Shown: one piece after another, positions 46,934-55,334 of the stretch
How positions within the stretch are numbered: position 1 is the first letter of the stretch
How the letters are laid out: the number at the start of each line of letters is the position of its first letter
Source of the DNA: Paenibacillus phytohabitans
Lineage (GTDB): Bacteria > Bacillota > Bacilli > Paenibacillales > Paenibacillaceae
Length of the DNA stretch: 64,000 bases
Direction: 5' to 3'
NCBI RefSeq assembly: GCF_013141775.1
Contig: NZ_WHOB01000021.1
Span: 124,001 to 188,000 of the forward strand
Program-made: the position numbers and the translations under genes
Notes under the pieces: generated by a model
Seen by the model: only the letters and a program-made list of their open reading frames with translations
Database searches by the model: none
What the model was told of the DNA's origin: nothing

Positions 46934-47830
46934 TCATCCCTTCGGAATCTTCCGGTAGCTTGAAGGGGAAACCCCAGATATCTTCTTGAAGAGCCGGGAG
47001 AAATAATAAGGATCATGAATACCCACGGCAGAGCTAACCTCTTTGATGCTTAGTTCAGTAAGATCCAGAAGATGGCCGGCCCTCTGAATTTTGAGCCGCA
47101 GGAAATATTCGATCGGAGCGACTCCGGTCTCAGCATTAAACAGATAGATCAGATGCTGCTTCGATACCCCGACATGATTAGCCAGTTCGATAAGTGAGAT
47201 GGAGCTATTCATATGTCCATTCATATATTGAATCGCCTGCTCCAGATAGGTTTCGCGTTTCTTCTCCTGTGCAGATTTCCCGGCATTGAGGCCAATTCCG
47301 GAGAGCAGCTGTCTCGTAGTCTGGGCCACATGGACATGGGTAGTCAAGGCATAGGTCCGCTCGGCCAGCATTTCGAAGGCAGGGATGAACCATTCAATTA
47401 ACCGGGCTTTGCCGCTTGGTGATAAGGAGAGTGGAGCGTTAGACAATCCGAATAGCTTCACCAGTCTATTAGCGTGGCTGCCTTTGAAATGAAACCAGTA
47501 GATGCTCCATGGCCTCTCCTGCATAGCCCCATAACGGTGTGCAGTTTCGGGAGGAATGATCATCATATCTCCCTGCTGGAGGTTCATTCGTTCTCCATGA
47601 TTCAGCTCAATCCAGCCCTCTCCCGCTTCGCAAAAAATGAATATATGCGACGGACTGCCTTCGGGGCGTTCCCTGTAATGATACTGGGCATTAGGGAAAT
47701 AGCCGATGTCGGTAATAAATAAGGAAGACGTCAGCTCCTCCTGCTCCAGTTCCTTCATCCAGTATTCCGGAAGTACATATAACTTCTCCTCAACAAACCC
47801 TTCAGGCTTGCGGATATGGTCATGATTCAT
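46934..47830 (-). CDS. AraC-family regulator beside the DUF5107/GH2 operon
   Basis: The product is about 298 residues from ATG 47830, which has GGGAGG 8 bases upstream; the frame is open further back through the hairpin element, but that part is not protein-like. The N-terminal cupin half contains GWIELNHGERMNLQQGDMMI and PPETAHRYG. The C-terminal AraC domain contains VGVSKQHLIYLFNAETGV and AVGIHDPYYFSRLFKKISGV. It diverges from the DUF5107-TPR gene, whose upstream region carries the 82-base element also found before the GH53-cohesin operon. It is therefore the best candidate activator of both operons. Confidence 0.87.
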   Translation of the reverse strand: MNHDHIRKPEGFVEEKLYVLPEYWMKELEQEELTSSLFITDIGYFPNAQYHYRERPEGSPSHIFIFCEAGEGWIELNHGERMNLQQGDMMIIPPETAHRYGAMQERPWSIYWFHFKGSHANRLVKLFGLSNAPLSLSPSGKARLIEWFIPAFEMLAERTYALTTHVHVAQTTRQLLSGIGLNAGKSAQEKKRETYLEQAIQYMNGHMNSSISLIELANHVGVSKQHLIYLFNAETGVAPIEYFLRLKIQRAGHLLDLTELSIKEVSSAVGIHDPYYFSRLFKKISGVSPSSYRKIPKG

Positions 47831-47902
47831 TGTGCTACCCTCCCAATAAATACTATATATACTGAATAAGAAAAACAAAAAGCTTAAAGGAGCGGAGGGG
47901 AA

Positions 47903-48009
47903 ATTTGGAACTGGAGGAGCGATAGCGTCCGCCTTTAGGTTTGGATTTCTACCGCAGACAGCGGTCAAAATCAGGAAATCCAAACCTAACAGCGGCCGGA
48001 AGTCCAAAT
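47903..48009. repeat. Large nested hairpin element between divergent genes
   Basis: There are three nested arms. The outer ATTTGGAACT (47903-47912) pairs with AGTCCAAAT (48001-48009). The middle TAGGTTTGGATTTC (47936-47949) pairs perfectly with GAAATCCAAACCTA (47975-47988). The inner ACCGC (47951-47955) pairs with GCGGT (47961-47965). It has no coding content and resembles dispersed hairpin repeats of Paenibacillus intergenic regions. This accounts for most of the gene-free stretch 47831-48169; the rest holds the 82-base element. Confidence 0.7.
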
Positions 48010-48069
48010 GTTCACCGCAGTGACGAATACGCTTTAAGTTTAATGCTTTTGGGCTTCTCATATATTTTC

Positions 48070-48151
48070 GAATAAGAATATAATCCATTACTTCCCGCAT
48101 TTCGTCAATTGGAACCTTCGCTGCCAGAGGCTAAAGTATAACTATCAAGAC
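48070..48151 (+). promoter_or_regulatory. 82-base shared upstream element, copy 2
   Basis: This is the partner of 37190-37271. TATAAC (48137-48142) gives a start of transcription about 20 bases before the ATG, just ahead of the GGGAGG site, so the last part is probably the promoter core and the upstream GTCAATTGGAACCTT and TAATCCATTA blocks activator sites. Confidence 0.65.
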
Positions 48152-48169
48152 TAGGGAGGCAGTTCAAAC

Positions 48170-51100
48170 ATGAAGCATGAGGCTATAGAGCATACATTGG
48201 AGGCGACTCCAGCCGGATCCGACCAGGTACAGGTATGGGAGACAAGCGTATTGATTCCAACCTATGAGGCGGGTGAAGCGGACCCCAATCCTATGTTTCT
48301 GGAGAAACGAGTCTATCAGGGAAGCTCCGGCCGTGTGTATCCGCATCCGGTCATCGAGAGCATTTCGGATGTGAAGCATGATAAAAATTACAAACTGGTT
48401 ATTCTGGAGAATGAATATGTCCGGATTGAAATCATGCCGGAAATTGGCGGCAGAATCTACCGGGCGCTCGACAAAACGAACAATTACGATTTCGTATATT
48501 ATAACCGGGTCATCAAGCCGGCACTCGTAGGTCTGGCGGGACCCTGGATTTCCGGGGGCATTGAATTCAACTGGCCGCAGCATCACCGCCCGAATACATT
48601 CGGTCCGGTTGAATACAAATACGAAGCAACAGATAATGGAAGCGCTACAGTGTGGGTGAGCGAAATTGACCGGATGTACGGGACGAAAGTAACTGCTGCA
48701 TTCAAGCTCTATCCGGGTAAGGCATATCTGGAAATCAATGCTCAATTGTACAACCGGACCCCTGAGCCGCAGACCTTCCTGTGGTGGGCAAATCCGGCTG
48801 TAGCAGTCAATGACCATACGCAATCCGTATTTCCTCCGGATGTAACAGCTGTATTTGACCATGGCAAGCGCGATGTATCCCGCTTTCCTATCGCTACCGG
48901 AACCTATTACAAACAGGATTATTCGGAAGGCGTGGATATTTCCCGCTATAAGAACATTCCGGTTCCGACTTCGTATATGGCTTACAAATCCGATTATAAT
49001 TTTGTCGGCGGCTATGATCACGGCGTAGAAGCCGGACTGCTGCATGTGGCGAATCATCATATCTCTCCCGGCAAGAAGCAATGGACCTGGGGGAACGGTG
49101 AATTCGGCCAGGCCTGGGACCGTCAATTGACGGATGAAGACGGCCCGTACATTGAACTCATGACGGGTGTATACACAGACAACCAGCCCGACTTCACCTG
49201 GCTGCAGCCCTACGAGGAGAAGACCTTCACCCAGTATTTCATGCCTTATAAGAACATTGGTGTCGTAAAGAATGCTTCCATCGAGGCAGCCGTCAATCTG
49301 GAGGTTGATGCGGATGCCGGACAGGCAGTGATCAAAGTGTATGCGACTTCTGTCCTTGAACAGGCAGTCGTGGAACTAAGCGGAGCAGCGGGCCGTTATC
49401 TGCAGGAAACGGTGAAGTTATCCCCTGTAGATGTTTTCCAAACGGTTGTCACGCTCGGCAGCGGGGAGCAGGAGCATGATTTGAAACTCTCTGTGCGAAA
49501 TAAAGAAGGCAGACTGCTGATCTCCTATCAGCCGAAACGTCCGGATATTGAGCGTGTCCCTGAAGCTGCCAAACCACTGGCAGTACCTGAAGAGCTGCGT
49601 TCGACAGAAGAGCTGTATCTGGCGGGCCTGCACCTGGAGCAATACCGGCATGCTACGTTTGAACCAGAAGCCTACTATCTGGAAGGCTTGAAAAGGGATA
49701 GCGGGGATATCCGGCTGAATGTAGCTTATGGAACCTTGCTGCTCCGCCGCGGACTCTATACAGATAGCGAGCAGTATTTCCGCAAAGCAACCGAGCGTTT
49801 GACCTGGCGTAATCCTAACCCGTATGACAGTGAGGCATACTATCAGCTGGGAGTAGCGCTTCGCGGCCAACACCGTCTGGAGGAAGCCTTTACAGCGTTC
49901 CACAAAGCGGTATGGTCGGCAGCCTGGCAGGATGCCGGGTACTTCTCTCTCGCTCAAATTTCCAGCCAGAAAGGCCAGTATGCCGAGGCACTGGAGCAGG
50001 CTGAGCGCTCGCTCATCCGCAATTCCCGTAATTACAAAGCGCGTAACCTGAAGACGGCGATGCTGCGTAAGCTTGGGTTTGTGGATAAAGCCATGACCTT
50101 TGCACTTGAAACCCTTCAAATGGATGTTGCAGATTTCGGAGCCCAGAATGAGCTGGCGCTGCTCAGCCAGTTGGCCTTGGAAGACAACACTGTGGCAGAG
50201 GATGTTCTGTCTGAACTGCACCGCCTGATGAGAAATGACGCTCATAACTATCTTAATGTCATCGCAGATTATATGAACTGCGGTCTGTATGAGGAAGCCA
50301 TTGCTGTAGGCGAAAGAGTAAACCGGGAAGATTCTGTCTATCCGATGCTGCACTATGCACTTGGTGAATTATATGAGAGAACCGGACAACTTGAACAGGC
50401 TCAGGAGGCCCGCCGCAAGGGACAATTGGCTAACCCTATCTATTGCTTCCCGAATACCCTGTTTGAACTTGAACTGCTGCAAAGCGCAGTCCATGGGAAT
50501 CCTGAGGACGACAAGGCGCATTATTATCTCGGCAATTTCTATTACGACAAGAAACGGCCTGATGAGGCGATTGCAAGCTGGGAGCGGTCCCGTGAGCTGC
50601 GGAAGGATTATCCGACCGTACACCGCAATCTGGGCCTGGCCTATTATAATAAGCAGAATAATCCGCAGGCGGCGCTAGCCTCGCTGGAGCAGGCATTTGC
50701 CTATGCACCGCAGGATGTGCGTATCCTGTTTGAACTGGATCAGCTGCGCAAGAAGCTGGCCTGGTCCACGGAGGAACGCCTTCATATCCTGGACGAGCAG
50801 CGGGAGCTGGTTGAGAAGCGGGACGATCTGTATGTCGAATATGTGACCCTGCTTAACAATCTTGGACGTTATCAAGATGCTGTAGCTGCCTTGTCCCAGC
50901 GTAATTTCCATCCTTGGGAAGGTGGAGAAGGTAAGGTAACCGGACAATATAAGTTCGCTCATACCGAGCTTGGCAAGCAGGCACTGCAAGAGGGCAACTA
51001 TAAGTCAGCAGCCGAGCACTTGGAGCAAGCACTGGTCTATCCGCTGAATCTGGGCGAAGGCAAGCTGGAAGGGGCCCAGGAGAATAATATCTATTATTAT

Positions 51101-51544
51101 CTTGGCGTAGCCTATGAAGGTCTTCAGCGGGAACAAGAAGCCATCACCAGTTACACTATAGCTTCACAAGGCCTGGCCGAGCCTACAAGTGCGATGTTCT
51201 ACAATGACCAGCCGCCGGAAATGATCTACTACCAGGGTCTGGCCTGGTTGAAGCTCCATAACGAGAAGGAAGCCAAGCGCCGCTTCAACAAACTGATTGA
51301 TTATGCAGAGAAGCATATTTTCGATGATATCAAAATCGATTACTTTGCCGTATCCCTGCCGGACTTCCTGGTCTTTGAGGATGATCTGAATTTGCGTAAT
51401 GTAATCCATTGCCGGTATATGAGAGGACTTGGACTGCTGGGACTTGGCCGTGAAGAAGAGGCAAGAACCGAGCTTGAATTGGCTCTCCAAATGGAACCCA
51501 ATCATCAAGGAGCTATGGTTCACTCGAAAAATAAGGAGGGCTGA
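48170..51544 (+). CDS. DUF5107 and TPR-repeat protein
   Basis: The product has 1124 residues with GGGAGG before the ATG and no signal peptide or membrane helix. The N-terminal about 400 residues match DUF5107, with a mutarotase-like sugar-binding beta-sandwich appearance (LENEYVRIEIMPEIGGRIYR; GGIEFNWPQHHRPNTFGP; WWANPAVAVNDHTQSVFPPD). The rest is a long run of tetratricopeptide repeats (for example NVAYGTLLLRRGLYTDSEQY, AHYYLGNFYYDKKRPDEAIA). DUF5107 proteins accompany carbohydrate genes in many bacteria. A carbohydrate-active or sugar-sensing role is likely, but I cannot name a reaction. It is cotranscribed with the GH2 gene, 5 bases away. Confidence 0.82.
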   Translation: MKHEAIEHTLEATPAGSDQVQVWETSVLIPTYEAGEADPNPMFLEKRVYQGSSGRVYPHPVIESISDVKHDKNYKLVILENEYVRIEIMPEIGGRIYRALDKTNNYDFVYYNRVIKPALVGLAGPWISGGIEFNWPQHHRPNTFGPVEYKYEATDNGSATVWVSEIDRMYGTKVTAAFKLYPGKAYLEINAQLYNRTPEPQTFLWWANPAVAVNDHTQSVFPPDVTAVFDHGKRDVSRFPIATGTYYKQDYSEGVDISRYKNIPVPTSYMAYKSDYNFVGGYDHGVEAGLLHVANHHISPGKKQWTWGNGEFGQAWDRQLTDEDGPYIELMTGVYTDNQPDFTWLQPYEEKTFTQYFMPYKNIGVVKNASIEAAVNLEVDADAGQAVIKVYATSVLEQAVVELSGAAGRYLQETVKLSPVDVFQTVVTLGSGEQEHDLKLSVRNKEGRLLISYQPKRPDIERVPEAAKPLAVPEELRSTEELYLAGLHLEQYRHATFEPEAYYLEGLKRDSGDIRLNVAYGTLLLRRGLYTDSEQYFRKATERLTWRNPNPYDSEAYYQLGVALRGQHRLEEAFTAFHKAVWSAAWQDAGYFSLAQISSQKGQYAEALEQAERSLIRNSRNYKARNLKTAMLRKLGFVDKAMTFALETLQMDVADFGAQNELALLSQLALEDNTVAEDVLSELHRLMRNDAHNYLNVIADYMNCGLYEEAIAVGERVNREDSVYPMLHYALGELYERTGQLEQAQEARRKGQLANPIYCFPNTLFELELLQSAVHGNPEDDKAHYYLGNFYYDKKRPDEAIASWERSRELRKDYPTVHRNLGLAYYNKQNNPQAALASLEQAFAYAPQDVRILFELDQLRKKLAWSTEERLHILDEQRELVEKRDDLYVEYVTLLNNLGRYQDAVAALSQRNFHPWEGGEGKVTGQYKFAHTELGKQALQEGNYKSAAEHLEQALVYPLNLGEGKLEGAQENNIYYYLGVAYEGLQREQEAITSYTIASQGLAEPTSAMFYNDQPPEMIYYQGLAWLKLHNEKEAKRRFNKLIDYAEKHIFDDIKIDYFAVSLPDFLVFEDDLNLRNVIHCRYMRGLGLLGLGREEEARTELELALQMEPNHQGAMVHSKNKEG

Positions 51545-51549
51545 AGACC

Positions 51550-53502
51550 TTGATTAACATAGGGCGTCAAGTTGTACGTATGAACGAAGGCTGGAGATTT
51601 CAACCGGACGCTGCAAATTTGGGAGAACAGGGAGAGTGGCAAGCCATAGGCTTGCCTTCTCCTATTACAGTTACTGTTCCGCATACCTGGAATGTACAGG
51701 AAGGTCTGGAGGATTACCGGGGAGCCGGGTGGTATGAGTATACACTTAGTATTCCGGAGGATTGGCGCGGCTGCCGCATCCGCATCCATTTTGAGGCCGT
51801 ATATCGTGATGCAGTGATCTGGATTAATGGCCAGCATGCAGGCTCGCACTGGAACTCAGGGTATACAGCATTTGAAATAGACCTGAGTGCAAATATCAAG
51901 TACGGAGCGGAGAACCGGATTACGGTAAAAGTGAATAATTCGAATAGTGATCAGGCGCTTCCTATAGGAAACAGCTTTGACTGGGCGGACGACGGAGGAA
52001 TCATCCGGCCTGTACAGCTCATAGTGACCGGGCAAACAGCGATTAAACAAGTTAAAATCAGCCCGGAAGTCCAGTTCGGACAAGCGGGTCATCAGGCTGC
52101 CGGAAAAGTAATTGCCGAGATGCAACTGTGTGGGCCATCCGTTACAGCAACCGTAGAGATCGGGATATTCAAAGATGAAGTAAGAATCTGGCATGATGTA
52201 CGGACCATACCTCCCGGGGCGGTAACCTGGCAGCTTACAGATGTTAAGTTGTCTCCGGTGGAGCTATGGCACTTCGATCAACCGCATCTGTATCAGATTC
52301 AGCTCACCCTCCGGGAAGAAGGGCAGGTTGAAGACCACACAGCAGTGAATTTTGGATTCCGGGAGATTGCCGTCAAAGGTCATGAGCTCTGGTTAAACCG
52401 GGAGCCTGTCCGCCTGATGGGCGTAGAATGGATGCCGGGTTCGAACCCGGTGAGCGGTATGGCCGAGAAACAGGAAGATCTGGTGGCGATGCTGGAGAGA
52501 TTGAAGGAAGCCAACTGTGTCATTACCCGTTTCCACTGGCAGCAGGGCAGTGAGCTGCTGGACTGGTGTGACCGCAACGGGATTCTGGTGCAGGAAGAAA
52601 TCCCGCATTGGCAACAGCCGGCAGAGCCGGATCAGCACACTTTCGCATTAGCGTTATCACAGGCTACGGAGATGATTACGGATCATTCGCATCACCCGTG
52701 TATTTTTGCCTGGGGGATGGGAAATGAACTGAATGGCCAATCGGAGATCACGCGGCAGTACATGAAGCAGCTGAAGCAAGAGATTCTGCGGCTGGACGCA
52801 AGCCGGATTATCAACTACGTAAGCAACACGATTCACTTCCAGCCTGGAAGCGATGCTACCGGAGCTGGAGACCTGTTAATGTGGAATGACTATATCGGCA
52901 CATGGCATGGTGACCTGGATGAGCATGAGGTAATTAAGCAGATTATTGCCGATTATCCGGATAAGCCCATTGTTGTGGCTGAGTACGGACTCTGTGAGCC
53001 GGTTTATGAAGGCGGAGATGCCAGACGAACCGAGATCCTTAGGCAAAAGACAGAGATTTACCGCCAGTATCCCCAGTTTGCCGCATTAATCTTTTTCAGC
53101 TTAAATGATTACCGTACGCAGATGGGAGAAGACGGTGAAGGCAAGCTGAAGCAGCGGGTTCATGGTTCGCTTGATATTCATAACCGGGTGAAGCCTTCGT
53201 TCGCCGCCTTGCGCGAGATTTCTTCACCGCTATTGCTCACAGAAGCATCCGTGCGATGCGAAGGTGAGCTCGAGGTAACACTGAAATGCCGGAATGATAT
53301 TCCCAGCTATGCTGTACACGGCTATTATGTGACGGTGTCTTCGGCAGATGAAGCTGCAGTCAGCCAAGCGGTCCCTGCTATGCAGCCGGGGGATATTCTG
53401 TCCTTGAGCATCCCAGTATCAGCAAATTCTGTGCAGCAGCAAGTGCTTACCGTCTATCGTCCCAATGGCTTCAGTGTACTGAAGCAGGAATTAAACAAAT
53501 AA
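51550..53502 (+). CDS. GH2 beta-galactosidase-like enzyme
   Basis: The product has 650 residues from a TTG start; AAGGAGGG lies 9 bases upstream inside the end of the DUF5107 gene. A sugar-binding jelly roll (about 1-165), an Ig-like domain (about 166-275) and a TIM barrel (about 280-560) are followed by a C-terminal beta domain. Both catalytic residues are present: acid/base Glu393 (GMGNELNG) and nucleophile Glu478 (VVAEYG). There is no signal peptide, so it acts on imported oligosaccharides, plausibly galactosides released by the GH53 enzymes; beta-glucuronidase activity cannot be excluded. Confidence 0.88.
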   Translation: MINIGRQVVRMNEGWRFQPDAANLGEQGEWQAIGLPSPITVTVPHTWNVQEGLEDYRGAGWYEYTLSIPEDWRGCRIRIHFEAVYRDAVIWINGQHAGSHWNSGYTAFEIDLSANIKYGAENRITVKVNNSNSDQALPIGNSFDWADDGGIIRPVQLIVTGQTAIKQVKISPEVQFGQAGHQAAGKVIAEMQLCGPSVTATVEIGIFKDEVRIWHDVRTIPPGAVTWQLTDVKLSPVELWHFDQPHLYQIQLTLREEGQVEDHTAVNFGFREIAVKGHELWLNREPVRLMGVEWMPGSNPVSGMAEKQEDLVAMLERLKEANCVITRFHWQQGSELLDWCDRNGILVQEEIPHWQQPAEPDQHTFALALSQATEMITDHSHHPCIFAWGMGNELNGQSEITRQYMKQLKQEILRLDASRIINYVSNTIHFQPGSDATGAGDLLMWNDYIGTWHGDLDEHEVIKQIIADYPDKPIVVAEYGLCEPVYEGGDARRTEILRQKTEIYRQYPQFAALIFFSLNDYRTQMGEDGEGKLKQRVHGSLDIHNRVKPSFAALREISSPLLLTEASVRCEGELEVTLKCRNDIPSYAVHGYYVTVSSADEAAVSQAVPAMQPGDILSLSIPVSANSVQQQVLTVYRPNGFSVLKQELNK

Positions 53503-53511
53503 ATCCAAGTG

Positions 53512-53550
53512 AAAATACCCGGCGATCATAGGAGATCTGCCGGGTATTTT
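53512..53550. terminator. Bidirectional terminator between GH2 and kinase genes
   Basis: AAAATACCCGGC pairs perfectly with GCCGGGTATTTT around 15 bases. It gives a U-run on either strand and overlaps the last codons of the convergent kinase gene. Confidence 0.85.
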
Positions 53551-55334
53551 GGTGTTGGTGTGGAACTAGGAATTCTGATTTCCACGGTTGTTCCTTCACC
53601 AAGACGGCTTTCGAAATGTAATCCGTAAGACAGGCCATACAAGAGCTGGATCCGGTGGTTAATGTTCCTTATGCCATAACCATCCTGTTTCTCGCTGGTT
53701 TCCCCAGGAGTGTTGAACCAATGCACCCTTTCTTCCGGAATTCCGATGCCGTTGTCCTGAACGGCAAGGACGATGGCATTATGCTCGCGGAAGGAGTAAA
53801 TGAAGATTTCTCCTCTGCGCTCTTCAGTTTCACGTATCCCATGAAGAATGGAATTCTCTACAATCGGCTGAAGTGTAATTTTAGGCATACTGTATTCAAA
53901 TAGAGCTTCGTCTACATCAATAAGCAGATGAATCGTATTTCCGAACCTGCGGTTCTGGATATCAACATATAGCTGGACATGCTCGAGTTCTTTGCCCACA
54001 GTGATAATTTCTTCACCCTTATTGAGACTAAGTTTGTAGAATTGGCTAAGCGACTGTACCAGCGACGATATCTCAGGTACATCGTGCTTGATTGCTGTCC
54101 AATTAATGAGATCAAGCGTGTTATACAGAAAATGGGGATTAATCTGCGAATGCAATGCCCTCATTTCCGAGCTCTTGGCTTCCTGACCCAGCGTATACTG
54201 CTCCTCGAGAATAATCTTCATTTGTTCAACCATATAGTTGAAATTCTCCACTAATTGTCCGGCTTCATCCCGGCTGCCGTCATAATTCACCGGGATTAAT
54301 TCACCGCTTTGTACTTTCCGCATTTTGCGGATGACCATCCCGATTCTCCGGGTTTGAGAGCGGGAAATATAATAGACGAGAATATTAAGAGCGATGGCAA
54401 GCGGCACGATAAAAATGAAAATTTGATTCCTTACTTTATAGCTTGAAGCGTAGATTTCCCGTAATGAAACAATAGATACGAGATTCCAGTCTGTTCCCGA
54501 AATCTGCTTAGCACCGGCCATGACTTTTTCACCGCCAAGCTCCAGCATTTCCCAGTTATCATCCCTGCCCGCAATTTCGGCGGCCTTATCCAGGTTCAGC
54601 TTCCAGCGTAATACCTGCGATTGATCTGATTCTGCAATGAGCTCGCCTTTGGAGTTCTGAAGATAAGCAACACCTCTGACCGAAGTAATTGCTCTTTTTA
54701 CGATATCCTCAAGGACGTCTTCACGGACATCAACATTCAAGACGCCCAATCTGACGTCGAGTGATCCCAGGTTCCGGATGAATCGGATCGAATGAACCGA
54801 ACGAACATCGGATTGTTTCATAGAGCTAAGCGCATCTTTATCCGTAATCCATAATACTTTTCCAATATGTTGTTTCAGTACCTCATATTCTTGTGAAGCA
54901 GCGAATTCACTATAAGGAAAGAAGTTGTACATTTCATAGGCGTACTCCAGCTCATCCGGGATATAGAGCCGGATACGGAAGATATCATCGTCCATCTGTA
55001 AATTTGACAGATTAAGCGATACATTTCCGAAATCCCGTATTTGTTCATGAATGGAATAATCCGTTACCGGCCGTAGAAGCATCTCGTTCAGATTGCCATC
55101 CAGGACCAGAGAGTCGGAAACATCCAGTATTTTTGAAATTTTGTAGGACAAGAACGACTCGGTTTGCTCCAGTAGCTGTTTGGTGGAATTCAGATTCTCA
55201 TGATTAAGAGATTTAGAGCTTTGCGAATAGGAGATATAAAAGACTGAACTAAGGGTGAGCAGAATCAATAAAGAATTCAGCAGCATAAGTTTGTTCTTCA
55301 TCTTCATATTCCGGTAGAGTCTGAGAAAGTTCAT
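53526..55334 (-). CDS. YesM-type sensor histidine kinase
   Basis: The product has 602 residues; AAGGAG lies 8 bases before the ATG, whose ATGA overlaps the stop of the response-regulator gene. Helix 1 (about 14-36), an extracellular Cache-like region, and helix 2 (about 303-323) precede a HAMP domain. The His_kinase domain carries the phospho-acceptor in HSQINPHFLYNTLDLINW, and the ATPase domain carries PIVENSILHG and DNGIGIPEERV. Such kinases sense extracellular sugars, often with a binding protein. Its likely target operon is the divergent ABC importer at 57121-60624. Confidence 0.92.
   Translation of the reverse strand: MNFLRLYRNMKMKNKLMLLNSLLILLTLSSVFYISYSQSSKSLNHENLNSTKQLLEQTESFLSYKISKILDVSDSLVLDGNLNEMLLRPVTDYSIHEQIRDFGNVSLNLSNLQMDDDIFRIRLYIPDELEYAYEMYNFFPYSEFAASQEYEVLKQHIGKVLWITDKDALSSMKQSDVRSVHSIRFIRNLGSLDVRLGVLNVDVREDVLEDIVKRAITSVRGVAYLQNSKGELIAESDQSQVLRWKLNLDKAAEIAGRDDNWEMLELGGEKVMAGAKQISGTDWNLVSIVSLREIYASSYKVRNQIFIFIVPLAIALNILVYYISRSQTRRIGMVIRKMRKVQSGELIPVNYDGSRDEAGQLVENFNYMVEQMKIILEEQYTLGQEAKSSEMRALHSQINPHFLYNTLDLINWTAIKHDVPEISSLVQSLSQFYKLSLNKGEEIITVGKELEHVQLYVDIQNRRFGNTIHLLIDVDEALFEYSMPKITLQPIVENSILHGIRETEERRGEIFIYSFREHNAIVLAVQDNGIGIPEERVHWFNTPGETSEKQDGYGIRNINHRIQLLYGLSYGLHFESRLGEGTTVEIRIPSSTPTPKYPADLL

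Noticed and set aside
47831..48100. N-terminal extension of the AraC regulator (90 extra residues)
   Set aside because: It would translate the hairpin repeat and part of the 82-base element; ATG 47830 has a proper ribosome site.
48164..49126. Minus-strand open frame of 320 codons opposite the DUF5107 gene
   Set aside because: It is a mirror frame of a strongly supported gene, with no domain and no ribosome site.
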